NCBI GenBank assembly: GCA_027604505.1
Contig: JADIIX010000011.1
Location: 186,001 to 250,000, forward strand
Source of the DNA: Gonapodya sp. JEL0774
Lineage: Eukaryota > Monoblepharomycota > Monoblepharidomycetes > Monoblepharidales > Gonapodyaceae
DNA: 64,000 nt
Direction: 5' to 3'
Below, piece by piece: positions 35,774 through 47,964 of this stretch. Below the pieces are notes generated by a model. It worked only from the letters and a program-made list of their open reading frames with translations, searched no databases and was not told the DNA's origin. How positions within the stretch are numbered: the first letter of the stretch is position 1; each line of letters starts with the position of its first letter. A program made the position numbers and the translations under genes.

Positions 35774-37376
35774 ATGAGGCCACAGGCGGAGCAAAACACC
35801 CACAGCGTATGTGAGTTCAGCAACTCAGTCACTGCTCTTGAAATGGAAACAAGAACGGGTGGCATCGAAGAGACTCTATCAATGCTGGACGAGGAGGCTG
35901 CCATGCTGATCGAGAGATTGCAGGTGAACGCTGGGTCCTAGGATTACTTACATTTCCAAAATCTGGCAATCATAGTTTCTTCTCAAGGCAATTCAAGTTA
36001 TCCGACAGCAAGTAGTGAGCAACCTGAATCAAGAAAGCCCTGCGTCTTCGTTTTTCGTGGAAGGAGACACCTCTCCACTGAGAACTACATCACTGTATCC
36101 CGACAATCCATCACTTGGAACCGGGTTTCCTCTCGTACCTGTTGTCACCCTGATTCGAGAGGCAACCGCCCAATGTCCACTTTGTTTGAGAATACTGACT
36201 TGTGTAACAGAGGAAATCGATTGGGATCTTGACCAATCCACACTCGTTTACACACAGCGAGAATCAAGGCCCCCCGTTACACAATCATTTTGTCCATTCG
36301 TGACTCACTTTCGCGAGGATCACGAACTGTCGCCGGAGATTTGTCCTGATGGGTTGTATAAGTACAAGTGTCCCATGCCCGAATGTCAGCGAAGGGATGT
36401 AAAAAAACACAATCTTTACTCTCATCGTAAGTTTAAGGAACATTGTAGTTGTGTTGAAACACTATTAGAGAAGTTTTATGCTTTGCAGTCCTCACCGAAG
36501 CACATCATGGAGCCAACAAGCATTTCGTTTGCTCCCCTTGCAAAACAGTTTCTTTCCGTGACAGAGATGCAGCGTTAAAACACTTCCGTGACACGCACCA
36601 CATGGCTCCTCGCGCCGAACGTAAGTAGCGTTGGTATGATGTAATTCCGTGTGGATGACAGTTGTTTTCAAACGCAGCCCGTCAAAAAACAAGATCTTCA
36701 GTGGCTCATGGTCACGGTGGTCGACGACTAGTCGGGCCAAATTCATTTGGTGAGTTTTGGAGAGTGTTCCTTGACTAGATAGACCCGTGTTGACTAATCT
36801 CGTGGTCCCTACAGCTCGCTCCCTTCCTCGCACAATCATCACCCGCCGTTCATCAAACACTTCCTCGTCTTCCACACACCTTTCGGTCTCAACTAAATCT
36901 GGCATGGGTTTCATGGGGCTGACTTCGCCACGTTCAAGTTTCACATCTCATTCTTGTGAGTTCTTGTGGCTTTCTCGCATTCCGTAGTGGTCTGTGAATT
37001 AATGTACATTTATCAATTTATTCATTTGGCATCAGCTCTGCTATCAAGCTCAGTAGTTTCAGAAGAGGAAATCAGCTTGCATGGTTCCGGCTATCTTAGC
37101 CCTGACGCACCGACAAAGGGTATGAATGTTGGGGGTGAAGAGCGCAAAGAATGGGACGTTTTCTTCGGCTGCTCAAGCGCTTACATTGACTCCGAAATGG
37201 ACAGCGCAGCTCTTGAAACCTCAAATTCACTCTCAGATTATGTCATCCCAGGTGTGGACAATGCTGATGAGTGGCAGGAATGCAACGTAGTGGAAAGCAG
37301 AAGTCAAAATGTCAGGCCGGCGACACTAGACTCCTGGAACCCGTCGCTGCATCGGAATTCCCCAAAGAGAGTGTAA
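35774..37376 (+). CDS. Cys/His-rich putative zinc-binding protein, family member 2
   Basis: Six exons keep the frame: 35774-35923, 35976-36426, 36489-36620, 36678-36749, 36815-36955 and 37036-37376, giving 428 residues. The N-terminus has a helical segment (ALEMETRTGGIEETLSMLDE). The first Cys/His module reads ATAQCPLCLRILTCV, LDQSTLVYTQRESRPPVTQS and FCPFVTHFREDH. Then comes YKYKCPMPECQRRDVKKHNL, ending at an intron that splits the codon after His. The second module reads EAHHGANKHFVCSPCKTVSF, RDRDAALKHFRDTHH. The rest is basic and then acidic low-complexity sequence. The intron between the two modules sits at the same place and phase (phase 1, H|L) as in member 1, which supports common descent. 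The gene is divergent from the membrane SH3 gene. Function unknown; a nucleic-acid binding role is only inferred from the finger-like pattern. Confidence 0.7.
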
Positions 37377-37859
37377 GTTGTAGGAGAGTTCAGACTCAAG
37401 GTGCTTTTGTTTTACATATTATTATACTCCAAAAATACAATTTCGCACAAAAGTGAGTCAGGAGCAACGCTACATATATAACGGCGGGCACAGTAATACT
37501 CTCTGAAAAAAAGATGATCAGTTAGGTTTATCTGCTTGTGGGTGTGAAGCTTTTTAATCACCGTGAACCGCATTGACTCCCGAGTTGCGTCGCTCACCAG
37601 TTGAATTTATTGTGGTGCTTGACAGGTTGATTCAACAACTTCACTTTAAGAGCACGTGCAAACGGTCCTTCGGACGAAACAAATTTCATAAGCACCTTTG
37701 AAATCATACTTCGGGAACTACATCGCAACTCGCACCTCGATTCGCAATTCCAAATGGACGTTTCACCGGTGTCGGATATTTCCTGCTAGTCCGCGGTCGC
37801 TCCTCTTCAATAAGACAATAATCGTTGAGCCAAGCTTCGTAGGAATTCTTCAGGGATAT
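37377..37859. other. Spacer between zinc-family members 2 and 3
   Basis: About 480 bases between two convergent genes, A/T-richer than the flanks. No gene seen. Confidence 0.4.
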
Positions 37860-39125
37860 CTACGGACTTTTGTTGGAATGTAATGGGGCACATATCTTCA
37901 AGTGTCTGATTGCAGTATCCCGATCACGTAACCCTCGCTTGCAGTGGGTGCAATGCAGGTGGTACTTGAGAACTGAGTGTTGTTCCTCTGGAATACACAA
38001 TCGATGAGGGTCATTGATGACTTCCATTAAGCACTTTGCACGCTTTTTCACATACCGCGCAAAACATGTTTTGAACTCAATAAACCATTAGAGAGCCATT
38101 CATTCATGTCTTCGTGAACTGACATGAAATAGTCCACACCTGGTGCAAACTTAGGAACTGCGAAACCGCTGATTACATGGGAACGCTCTGAAGTACCAAA
38201 ACGACCTTGCATACCGGAGTTTGTGAACTGTTCAGGACACCTCCACCACTTCAAACCTTCTCCCTTCAATAACTTGAAGACATCTACATCGTCCGCAACG
38301 AAGGACACGATGAAATCAACGCAACACAGCAGTTCGAGAGATCTGTGCCGAAGAACCAACCGCGCAAATCCAGCAATGTTGGGGGTGTGTTATCTTGAAA
38401 AGTGTTCGAGAGCAGTGGAGGCATATAGACACGAGTGGCGTTTGTGTATGAGCACAGGTTCTCTATTACGCTAATCGGTAAAAGAGATCCTCCAGAGAGG
38501 CAGCCACAGAGTTATTCCAGACCCACCATTTTCGTCACAAGTGTAGATGCTCCATATAGCCAAACCAAAAGAAATCCGGGAAACATCTGTCGGCCCATTG
38601 AAAGAGCCCAAGGATTCAAACAAGACACTCTACAAAGCAACAAGCGTTCATTGATTGTAAATTAAACGAAAATCAGCGGATCATACCTCTTCGTGGAGAC
38701 TTCGTGGTTGGTGTTTCACACAGATGCCGGTCATCGCCCTGAACAAAATCATTAAGTCATTAAGAGTATCAAGCATGTGTTGATTGATGTGAGCTCGAGA
38801 ATCTAATTGCATTAGGCGTTCAACGTTGCTGCTCTGAAAACGGGGGTTCTTGAATCATAAATGCTGAAGGGCATGACGACTGTGATATGTACCTTCCACT
38901 CTACCAGTGATGTTCCCAAGAACGGTGTCATCCAGTCAACGTATTTGCAACTTTCTGGTTCGATTGTGGTGGGAGCTGCGCCATGTTGAACATAAACTGA
39001 TTGCTCAAATAGGTGGGCTTTGCTGTGGGGCAGATGGCTGGACTTATCTCGAATAAGCGATCTTGTCCAACCACATGATCACTTATTGCGCTGGCCTCAG
39101 ACGGCTTGGTAATCTCAGGCGTCAT
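37860..39125 (-). CDS. Cys/His-rich putative zinc-binding protein, family member 3
   Basis: Starts at ATG 39125 (MTPEITKPSEASAI) and ends at 37860 with the finger block HCTHCKRGLRDRDTAIRHLK followed by ICAPLHSNKSP. That block matches member 2 (CSPCKTVSFRDRDAALKH), including the RDRDxAxxH string. Middle exons include ESCKYVDWMTPFLGTSLVEW (about 38950-38892), NVERLMQLDSRAHINQHMLD with LNDLMILFRAMTGICVKHQP (to about 38690), and a block at 38359-38048. The last one carries LELLCCVDFIVSFVADDVDV, LKWWRCPEQFTNSGMQGRFG and FMSVHEDMNEWLSNGLLSS. Several exon joins, especially between 38690 and 38360, are unresolved, and stops occur in the only readable frame near 38470. It may therefore be a decaying copy or contain an unseen intron. 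No function is assigned. Confidence 0.45.
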
Positions 39126-39451
39126 TTTATATACTAGTCATCATAAATCACATTAGCAGGATAGTAGTAAAACAATAGTTGCTCATCCACGTCGCCGTGT
39201 TCGACGCTCTTCAAAGTCCGAGCACTACCCTTTGAAAAATGCAAAAACAAGCCATCCTTTCAATGCTTGCGTCCATTATCTTCTTCTTGGAGTGAACACT
39301 GTCGATTGTATGGTGGTGGGTTGGCGAGGTGGTGCTGGCACAAGTTTGGTGGGCAGAAAACAAGACTCCAAAGTGGTTCAAGATTCGTACTTTCGCCCTG
39401 TCGTCTTTTCGCCCTTTTTCCCCTTTGCCTATTTCATCCTGCCCTCCCCGA
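39126..39451. promoter_or_regulatory. Divergent spacer between zinc-family member 3 and PCF11
   Basis: About 330 bases between two genes transcribed apart, so it should contain both promoters. It ends in a pyrimidine-rich run just before the PCF11 ATG. No specific element identified. Confidence 0.4.
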
Positions 39452-42400
39452 ATGGGCCCTCAATTGTCCCACGCTGAACTGACCGCCCTCCGCGATGAAT
39501 TTAAGTCGGGTCTGGAAGACTTGACACAGAATGTTCGACCTCTCATTCTCGCTCTCACAACGGTGGCACAAGAGAATCAGCAGGCTGCGCCAATTATCGT
39601 AGAAGCTATTGAGGACCGAATTCGAACGGTGCGTGTTGACGGAGCGGTCGCCCCATAACAAATCCCCTTGCAGCCATCCCAAAGCAGCAGCAAGGAGCGA
39701 TGAATCTATTAAAGCCGTCTTCAAGGATGGCATTTTGAGCGAGGGGTGCCAACGGAAGGGTACAACACGCCCACACAAGTCATTTCGAGGAACTGCTCAA
39801 TTTTCAGTTTCAAAGCTTAGGGTCTATCAGCTGTGTGCCACCACCTCTTTCTCAATGACTCCACATACCTGTTGTCTCTTTGAACATCGATACCCCACCT
39901 CCCAGGCACCCGCACCCCAAAAACTCCCATCCCTCTACCTCATTGACTCTATCTGTAAGCTCATCGGCCCGCCGTATCCCCCCCTCTTCTCTCGCAACAT
40001 CGTCGCTGTCTTCTCTTCCGCCTACGCATCTGTTGATCCTGAGACACGAGACAGAATGGAGAAAATGATTGGTACATGGGGTCCGCAGAGACTACCCGGC
40101 ATAGGAGGCGGCATGACGCCAGGGGTGTTTGGGAAGGAGGTTATTGGCAGGTTGCAGGGGGTGGTGAGAGGATTCAAGGAGGCCGAGTGGAGAGAGTCGG
40201 AGGCGGTAGGCCGGGGCAATTCATGGACTGGTGGCTTTGGACGAGCAGGCAACAGCACCACTACACCTTTACCTGGTCTTGGCGCCACCATGGGCGTGAA
40301 CTGGGATTCTTCGGGTTCTGGGTTGCTTCCAAGCTTGAGTGGTATTGGTGTAAGTATCCACTGATCGCTCCTGTCTTTTGAATACTTGATCTAACTGGCT
40401 ACTTCTTTTCTCCGTTCGCAGCGGCACCCGTCTCGTTCCCCCACACCTCCGTCATTCCGAGCGTTCCAGAACAGGGATAGCCCGCCCCCTATGGCAGATG
40501 TTGGCGGCAGAAGTGCGAGTTACGATGGAAATGCAGTTGGGCGATTCGCAACTGGATTATCGAGCGTGAACAACAGCATTAGCGGAGGTGGAGGGGGGTT
40601 CAGACTAGAAGTAGGGGATAGTGTTGGAAGAGGAACCGGCTTAGGCACGGGTACAGGTTACAGCGCGGGTGCGGGGGTGAGTATTACTTCGAGCAGTGAC
40701 GCGGGACGTGCTGGTTCGCGGGGGTACTCCGGTTATTCGAGTATGAGGATGGGAGGGATCTGGACTGAGGTGAGTTGGACAGGTTATGTGGTTTGCGGGA
40801 GGGGTGGGGTTGATTTTCAAGGAGGTGGGGGCTAGGGACCAGGAGTATGATGGAGGAGTCGAGAAGGCCCTGAGCTTTGGAGGCCGACGAGGGCCTCGGG
40901 ACAGTTGGAATTTATTTTTATTCGCACATGCACAAAAAAGACTTTACATGCACTGCGCCTTCCAGAGAGCAAATTGACAACGAGAACACAGAGCAAAAAA
41001 AATCAAACAACAAAAGAGGATAAGAGTAGGAACAAGAACGAGAAGCATCCCCCCCGAAAAAAAGATATTCAGGCAGCTGACAGAAACAGAAAAGTCTCGC
41101 GCGAACAAAGGTTCGAGGGGGCGTTGACATCAGAGTTTGCAAGAGTGATTCTAGGTCCGGGAGAGGTGTTCAGGATTTTTGCCGTAGAATTTAGCTCTTC
41201 TAGCTCGTTTTCATACTAGTTTTTATCCCTTTTCCGAGTTGTTTGGTCGTGCGGTGTGGTTTTGTGCCTGACTCTTATTGGAGGAGTTCCCACGGTGGCA
41301 CACTTCTGTTGGAACTCTTCGACACGCACATACGTTATTTTTCTTACTATTCCACATCTCCAATCTACCCCTACACCCTCTCTATTATTGCTTCCCTCTT
41401 ATGCGATACTCGTCATGGCGGCAGATCAGATCTTGGAGCTCGCATTAAACCATCTAGTCTCGCCTTGCTTGGTGTTTCTGTTGGCTTTCTGCTCTCATCA
41501 CATTCCACCTGGTTCCTTTCCTCACTCTCACACAGCTCTTCCCGCCATACCCTTATCCCCCACAAGTTTCCCGATCCCTCGAGCCCGTAGTGGACACCGG
41601 GCTATTAGATCTAGAGCTTAGAGCATTAATGGAGGCTAAAAGTGCCATGGCACGGAGTTATCCGCAAGGGAGAGGGGAGGGACCCCAGTTGGTGGCGTTA
41701 GAAGGGGTGAGTTATTTTCTGTTGGTGTGGAATTTGAGCGAGTTTGTGGAAGGAGATGGTGGTGGATGTGATAGTGAAGCGTCGTACCATCACGGATCGG
41801 GGAGGAAGTTTGGATCGGTGTTCGTTTCTGGGGTGACCACTCTCGCCAGACAACTCGCTCATGTTACCCGACACTTCATCCACGCACACAGCTTTACAAA
41901 CTTCTCCACTCCAATACACTTGACAATGCTTCACTTGTCGTTATAGCCACACAAATCCATGACGTATTCATCTCGACATTTCCATCTGCCGCAGCAACGG
42001 CTTTACATCCGGTGCAAGTGCCACCACCTGCACCGACTTTGCCGCCTCCACTACCGTCTCTGCCGGGTCTCCCGGGTCTCGGACTTGCTGGTGGCGTGCC
42101 GATTGGCGTGGGGTCGGTCTCTGGGATCGTGCCTGGTTTAAACGGGGTCGCAACACCGCCTACTGTTCCTGGCTTAGTAGGCTCCATCTCTGCGGCTGGA
42201 GGCGCAGCGGCCGCGCTGGCTGCGGTTGCGGCCGCGTGGCCTGGTGCCAGAGGAACCACTCCGACAATGGACACTGTGACGGATGAGGGAGGTTGGGACA
42301 AGATGGAGAAGGACACGACGAGCTTGCCGGGGAAAGAGAGATATAGAGTGAGGATGACCACCGAGGATATCAATAGGTGGGTTGGATCGCAGGCAAAGTT

Positions 42401-43201
42401 CCTCAAACGATGCTAGGCGTAACTAACTTGCTGGGAGATCACAGGCGACGTGAGCCCCCCCCATTCCATCTTCTGTATAATGTTCTTTCTATTCAATGCC
42501 GACAGTGCGGGTTCCGCTTCCTACCGTCCGAAGACGGCAAGCAGCGATACTCCGCCCACCTCGACTGGCACTTCCGACAGAACCGCCGTGCTCGAGAAAA
42601 GACGCGCAAGATCGTCGGTAGAGACTGGTACCTACCAGAGGACGACTGGGTGAACACGAGAGAACTCGCAGCGGTAGAGGAGAAGAATCCATTCGATGGC
42701 GCACCTGGCGCTGGAGGTCCTGTCGGATTCGAAAAAGACGATCTGGGAAAAAAGGAACCCGAAGCGCCACAGCCGAGTATAAAAGCACCGGAAGACGATG
42801 CGGTAATTGCGGCGGGATGTCCCATATGTGGGGAGAAGCTGGAAAAATATTGGGATGAGGATGGCGAAGAGTGGATGGTGAGAAATGCAGTTTGGGTGGA
42901 CGGAAAGGTGAGCAGATCTATTAAGCAGTACTTACCGAACGTGTTTCTGAGTATCACAAGCCGCAATTTGTATGCCTTGGTTCCTCACAACAAGGTTGTC
43001 CACGCAAAGTGTAACGCCGACCGAATAGTTCGGCTTTTGCAACAACAGTCCTCAACAGAGCACCCCGAACGATCAAGCACCCCTCTTGGAAGTGTCAAAA
43101 TGGATGATAGGTCGCGAGGACTGAGTCCCGGCCCTGGCATCCTTGGAAAGCGAAAGGCGGATGATGGTATGGAGGCAGGGGTGAAGAAAGAGAAGATCTG
43201 A
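39452..43201 (+). CDS. PCF11: Pcf11-like cleavage and polyadenylation factor subunit
   Basis: Pcf11 binds the RNA polymerase II C-terminal domain and joins 3'-end processing to termination. The CID domain spans exon 1 (39452-39628) and exon 2 (39906-40349): ELTALRDEFKSGLEDLTQNV, PLILALTTVAQENQQAAPII, then KLPSLYLIDSICKLIGPPYP, LFSRNIVAVFSSAY and RDRMEKMIGTW. Exon 3 (40422-40769) is Gly/Ser-rich. After an 813-base intron, exon 4 (41584-41706) has PVVDTGLLDLELRALMEAKS. A Pro/Ala/Gly-rich exon starts at 41947. The C-terminal zinc modules follow: LLYNVLSIQCRQCGFRFLPS with HLDWHF, then GCPICGEKLEKYWDEDGEEW and VVHAKCN, ending in a Lys-rich tail. The phase between 41706 and 41947 does not close, so an exon may be missing from this reading. 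Start chosen because the CID follows directly. Confidence 0.9.
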
Positions 43202-43495
43202 GGCATCTGTTTTGCCATCGTGAGTGCGAAGCGGAATATATTTTGCATGTAGAAGCAGAACTCCGTGTATTGACAAATTGAAATACTGTACAAATTGATG
43301 CAAAGAAGAGACTGCAAGTTCCCGTTTTGAGGGTATTTTTCGGGGGGTTGTAATCCGCTGTGAGGATCGTAGGAAATTCCGTTTTCTGTCTCCAGATTCC
43401 ACGAATAATAGTGCTGGGTGCTGGTGCTATTTTACATGCACAAAGTGAATGGAGTCCCCAATTCCTAACCGGTTGACGATACGACCATGCTGAGA
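43202..43495. other. Spacer 3' of PCF11
   Basis: About 290 bases between two convergent genes. Nothing supported; minus-strand open frames here are antisense to the PCF11 end. Confidence 0.4.
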
Positions 43496-44160
43496 TTATG
43501 GATATGGGCCACAAGATCGGGTTTCGCCCAAATGCCAATCACCCGGTGACTCGATAGGCTGGTCATTGTCTTTCCAATGGTCGAAAAAGTCTGGGAACTC
43601 GGACTCCGTTGGAGAAGCCACCAATAATACATTTAAAACTCTGGGTATCTCAATCGGTGATAGTGGTGGCGTATAATTGAGTGTATTTGGTGGAGTTGCG
43701 GGGTTGCATGAAGAGGAGTAAAGTAATGGCGGAGTGGACTGTTCGGAGAATGCATCTGTTGCAAATGACAATGATGGAGGAGATTCATCAATAAAGTCGA
43801 TGACGGCTGTCTGCTCTTCAAAATAGCTGTCCGGAGATGGCAATTTCAGGTCAAAAACCGAGCCGTGGGCATTTCTCAGTCTGGTGGTTCTGATGATTGA
43901 GGGAACAAACCATGAATGCAGAAACAGTGCGTCCCCAACCAAAACCCCAGTATCTCACCTACTCAAAAAATAAGCATAAGGCGTCATTGCAGTGACTGCT
44001 GAACGAAATGGCACCGGGGTAGACGACCGTCCCAATTCCGATGATGTCTCCTCCTCCAGCGTAACTGATGTCCACGAAAAGGAGCTGCTCACGCCGCAGT
44101 CTAGCGTAGCCGTTGAAGAGGGAGATGAAGGAGTCTTCGGAATTTCATCCGGAGCCAAGA
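43496..44160 (-). CDS. Hypothetical Ser/Pro-rich protein (5' end unresolved)
   Basis: Two minus-strand blocks join across a GT-AG intron (about 43953-43884). The upstream block is APDEIPKTPSSPSSTATLDC and onward to PFRSAVTAMTPYAYFLSR. The downstream block is TTRLRNAHGSVFDLKLPSPD, SYFEEQTAVIDFIDESPP and onward to a stop at 43496. The protein is rich in Ser, Thr, Pro and acidic residues. No family was recognised and no ATG was found for the first block, so more exons upstream are likely. A regulatory protein with a short conserved centre (TPYAYFLSRTTRLRNAHG) is possible but not supported further. Confidence 0.4.
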
Positions 44161-44989
44161 GTGCAGCATCCGTGTTCTATTCAAAGTTTTGTCAATTCAA
44201 ATGGTTCGAGGGCCACCAGGACAATCATCACCTCACTCAACTCACCCTGCAAGACTCTGAACAATAAAGGTCTCCATCCGGAACCCTAAGAGAGCATTTG
44301 ATACACCAGTTCAGGTCCATGAATGAATTGCGAGTCTCGGAGGGAGGAGTGGCGTCCCCAGTCAAGAGTGGAATCCCCCGTTCGCTTCGTCTTTCGATCA
44401 GAGCCGACTATGTAGCCTGTCGACTTCCGAGCTCAAAAAATTTACTGTCTTGCGAATGAGCTGTGAGTTTTGACAAAACAAAGCAAATCGGAGGTTGCAC
44501 TTGTTCCATTTGTGGGATTCATTGGCTGGCCGTGGCGCGCCACGCACAAATCATGCGAAGACATGTTGTGTCTCCCATCCTTTTTCGTTGCAACCAACTA
44601 TTGATCAATTGGTTGGCGTCACTGGCGGCGCTTGGTTCACCACCTAGTCAATGAAACTCAAGGGGGACTTCGAGTTCAGCTTCCATGTTATGTCTTCAGC
44701 CATTTTTATATGGATGCAACAATCAATGTTTGCTCAGAATACAATCTCCCAGTGCGTGGGCTGGAGCAGTCTGAAAAATAGTAATCTCTACCAAAACTAC
44801 AGCTCGTGTTTTTATCACTCCCAACACGCCTTCTCCGCTGATTCTCGACATAAAACGTAATACAATATTTCGACATGAGCATATTCAGCTTGCTTAGCGT
44901 ATTGGATCAGCCTTGGAGCTCCGTGGAGCTCTACTGAAGTTGACCACAGTCTCGGATTCTTGTATACATTCCCGTGTACTTTAATCGAA
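44161..44989. other. Intergenic region 5' of TCF25-like gene
   Basis: About 830 bases with only short open frames. It may hold the missing first exon of the minus-strand gene at 43.5-44.2 kb and the promoter of the Tcf25-like gene. Confidence 0.35.
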
Positions 44990-47964
44990 ATGTCTCGACA
45001 AGTTCGAAAGATTCTCAAGGAAAAGGAACGTGCACGAATTAGCGCCGAAGGCCCGACCGAGCATGAAAGTGAAGAAGATGAGGCAGTGAAACCAAAGGCC
45101 AATCTTTTCACCCTTGTAGGTTCTGAATGGAATATCGCCCAATTGGAGACGATTCTAAACATAAACACCTGTTGAATGAAATTAACACCTTGATTCTACG
45201 TTCTTCTTCGGATCTGGATTTCTGTATATGACGTAGTTAAATGTGGGAGGTGAAGAAGGTAGTTCCAATTCAGAGGAGCTGACGATGAAGCAGGCGGACG
45301 ACACTAACGTGGATGAAACTAGAGAGGATAGGGAATCACCTGCTTTGACGGTGGGTTCGACTCGTACTACCCACTGTTGGCGGCTCCTGAATTCCAGTTG
45401 CTGGCCATCACCTCAACAGTCATCTCAATCTAAATCGACAACCTCAAACAAAAGTAGGAAGAAGAAGAAGAAGGGTAAGGTTAGAACATCAGGAAACGCC
45501 CCGGAGCCAGCATCTGTACGGGAAGCCCAAGGTGGGGAAGAAGAGGAGGATGAGATTGATCGCGCAGTACGCGAATTGAATGCCAAGTGAGTAAGTCACC
45601 CGACTTACGCTCTAGGTCTTCCAATGACTGATGTTAGCATGCAGGCTGGGTCCAATGGTCGTCAAGTCCCCTCCCCCCACATCTTCCGCAGCGCGGCCAT
45701 CTGTTTTCCTGAAGTACCGATCCTTGCTTTCCGCCAGTCCCAAATATCTCGACCCTGAAGCCGACTTGCGCCGCCTGCTGGGACAGAATTTCGATGACGG
45801 TGCTCACCGGCGCCGTGGTGCACGGCCAGCGCCTGCGGGTGTTCGCGGAGCACCAACGCGTATGAAGAAGACGGTGCTGGTGAAGCTCAATCAAGAGTGG
45901 CCAAGGTTAGAGAGGCTTGGTCTGGAGATGGAGTTGGTCACCACCGTGGGCGAGGTGAACGTGTTCGGGTACTCCCACGGCTCAAAGTACATGGAGATTG
46001 AGAAGGCGTTCATAAGCGCAGTGTGTGAGTTCAACTCTGACAACTGTCTGGATAACGGGGTGAGGGAGAACCCCCACGAAAACTAATTTCCAACAATACT
46101 ACGTTTCATGTTACAGATTCGTTCGACCCCAATCCTCTCGCGAACATTGTTCGAAGACACCCTTATCACGTGTCAACACTTCTACAATTATCTGAAGTGT
46201 ACCGACATTCAGGCGACGCACAAACTGCGGTCGATCTTCTTGGTGGGGTACACTGAGTGACCACTGCTACAATAGTGAAACTCTCCAACTCCTCCTTCCC
46301 GCATTCCCAGAACGCGCAATATTTTCTCTGGAATATGCCTTCCACCCCCGATTCGCACCATTCACACTTTCTTCTGCAAACGCCGGGTCAGCCACAAGCA
46401 CGACCACCTCATCTCACCCCACACTTCCTTATTCCAATCCACTCAACCGCATATTCTACATCGCGCTCTGCAAGCACGCACAGGCCCTTTCTCGAGGTTC
46501 TCGCCACCGGACGGCGCTCGAAGTCGCCAAGCTAATGCTGAGCACGTCGATTGTCGCTGGACCGGTTGGTGGAACGATACCCATAGATGCCTCCACTGCC
46601 GTATGGGGAGATGATGGATGGGATCCGTTGGGTTTTTGGAACTTTTTGGATGCCTTAGCACTGAGAGCGGGAGAGGGGAAATGGTTCGTGGACCTGTGCG
46701 CGGCGCTCGACGAGACAGCCGAGGCGTGGTCGAAAGCGCTCGAACAGCACGAAGACCAGAACTGGACCGAAGTTGAGAAAAGTGTTGCGCGGACGGCGGT
46801 GATGCTCAGGCTGCTGCCTAATATGGTCATCGGACGGGCTGCCGCAACCTTTCGTTTCGAAGAGGAGGAGTCCAAGGGACATGGCGAAAGTACCAAGTTA
46901 CTTGTAGGTGAGTGGGCGGTAGTGTTCTAAGCTAAGTGTCGTCTCTGTGCCGGTTTAGACACACTGTTCTGTGACAGATGCCCTCAAAGAGTATCCCATG
47001 GTTATCCCCTTGTTGTATGATAAATTGGAAATTCATGATGAGGAGCCATCGGTCGCTATCATCAGGGAGGAAATTGCGAGCATCGATGCCAAGTGAGTCG
47101 AGGACTGTTCACCGCGTTCGCAAACGCGAATCTTGGAGAATGAAAATGTGGATGCGTGATAGTGCAAACGTTTGTGAATGCACTAATCCAACTCATCCAA
47201 CTCCCTCATTTTCCCAAAATGACTTCATCTCCCAAAATTCGCATTCGCTATATGACCTCCTCGCCTCACCTCTTGTTGCCACGCACTGGTCTGATTCAAC
47301 ATATAGGAACCCAACCTCCGTTGCTGGTCGGACCCTTCGCTATTGCAAGGCTTACGCGACGCTCTCGCACAGCATTTGGTCCGCACCCGCGCAGCTTTCG
47401 TTCTTGCGCTCGGCGACCTCCCAACTTTTTGCAGCGAACCCACACCTCAGAGCCAGCGCTACAGCGCCAAGACCCATGCATACTAAAGAGCCCTCCTCCT
47501 TCCACCGATTCCTCTTTCTGACGGACGACGCTACACTCCAAGCGCTGATCCCTGAACAGCTTCTGGCACGCGGTATGCTATTACACGATCCTTTGCCTCC
47601 AGCGAGAATTCGTTCTCCATACGACGAGTTCCTGGAATTAAACGGCTTGGGCATCGCCCCACCGGGGGGTTGGGACCGGACTGAGGCCGAGGAAGCGGAT
47701 GGTGACAACACTGGCATCGCTGAAAGCCCGCAGAATCAGCCCGAGTTTGGCGTTGCGGCCGACGTACCTGCTGGTGCTTCTGAGCGCTCCCCGGCAGGTG
47801 TACTGAACTCAGTGCAGAACTTGATGCGGTGGTTTAGGGGCGGTGGGACAGCAGAAGCGCTCAGGTCGCTCAATTTGTGGAGGAATGAGGGCGACCCAGG
47901 AAATGAAGACGACGAAGCAGAGACGGAGTCGGACAATTTTGAGTCGTTTGACGAAGATGAATGA
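44990..47964 (+). CDS. TCF25: Tcf25/Rqc1-like ribosome quality control factor
   Basis: Rqc1/TCF25 is part of the ribosome quality control complex with Ltn1 and Rqc2 and helps extract and ubiquitinate stalled nascent chains. Exon 1 (44990-45115) gives MSRQVRKILKEKERARISAE, the basic start typical of the family. Acidic and Lys-rich exons follow (NKSRKKKKKGK). The conserved domain is spread over several exons: LKYRSLLSASPKYLDPEADL, RRLLGQNFDDGAHRRRG, MKKTVLVKLNQEWPRLE and HGSKYMEIEKAFISAV. It continues SFDPNPLANIVRRHPYHVST, LLQLSEVYRHSGDAQTAVDL, ERAIFSLEYAFHPRFAPFTL and NPLNRIFYIALCKHAQALSR. Then come RTALEVAKLMLS and DPLGFWNFLDALALRAGEGK. The last exon ends with an acidic tail (DNFESFDEDE). Not every small intron boundary was fixed. 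The order and sequence match Tcf25 closely. Confidence 0.92.
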
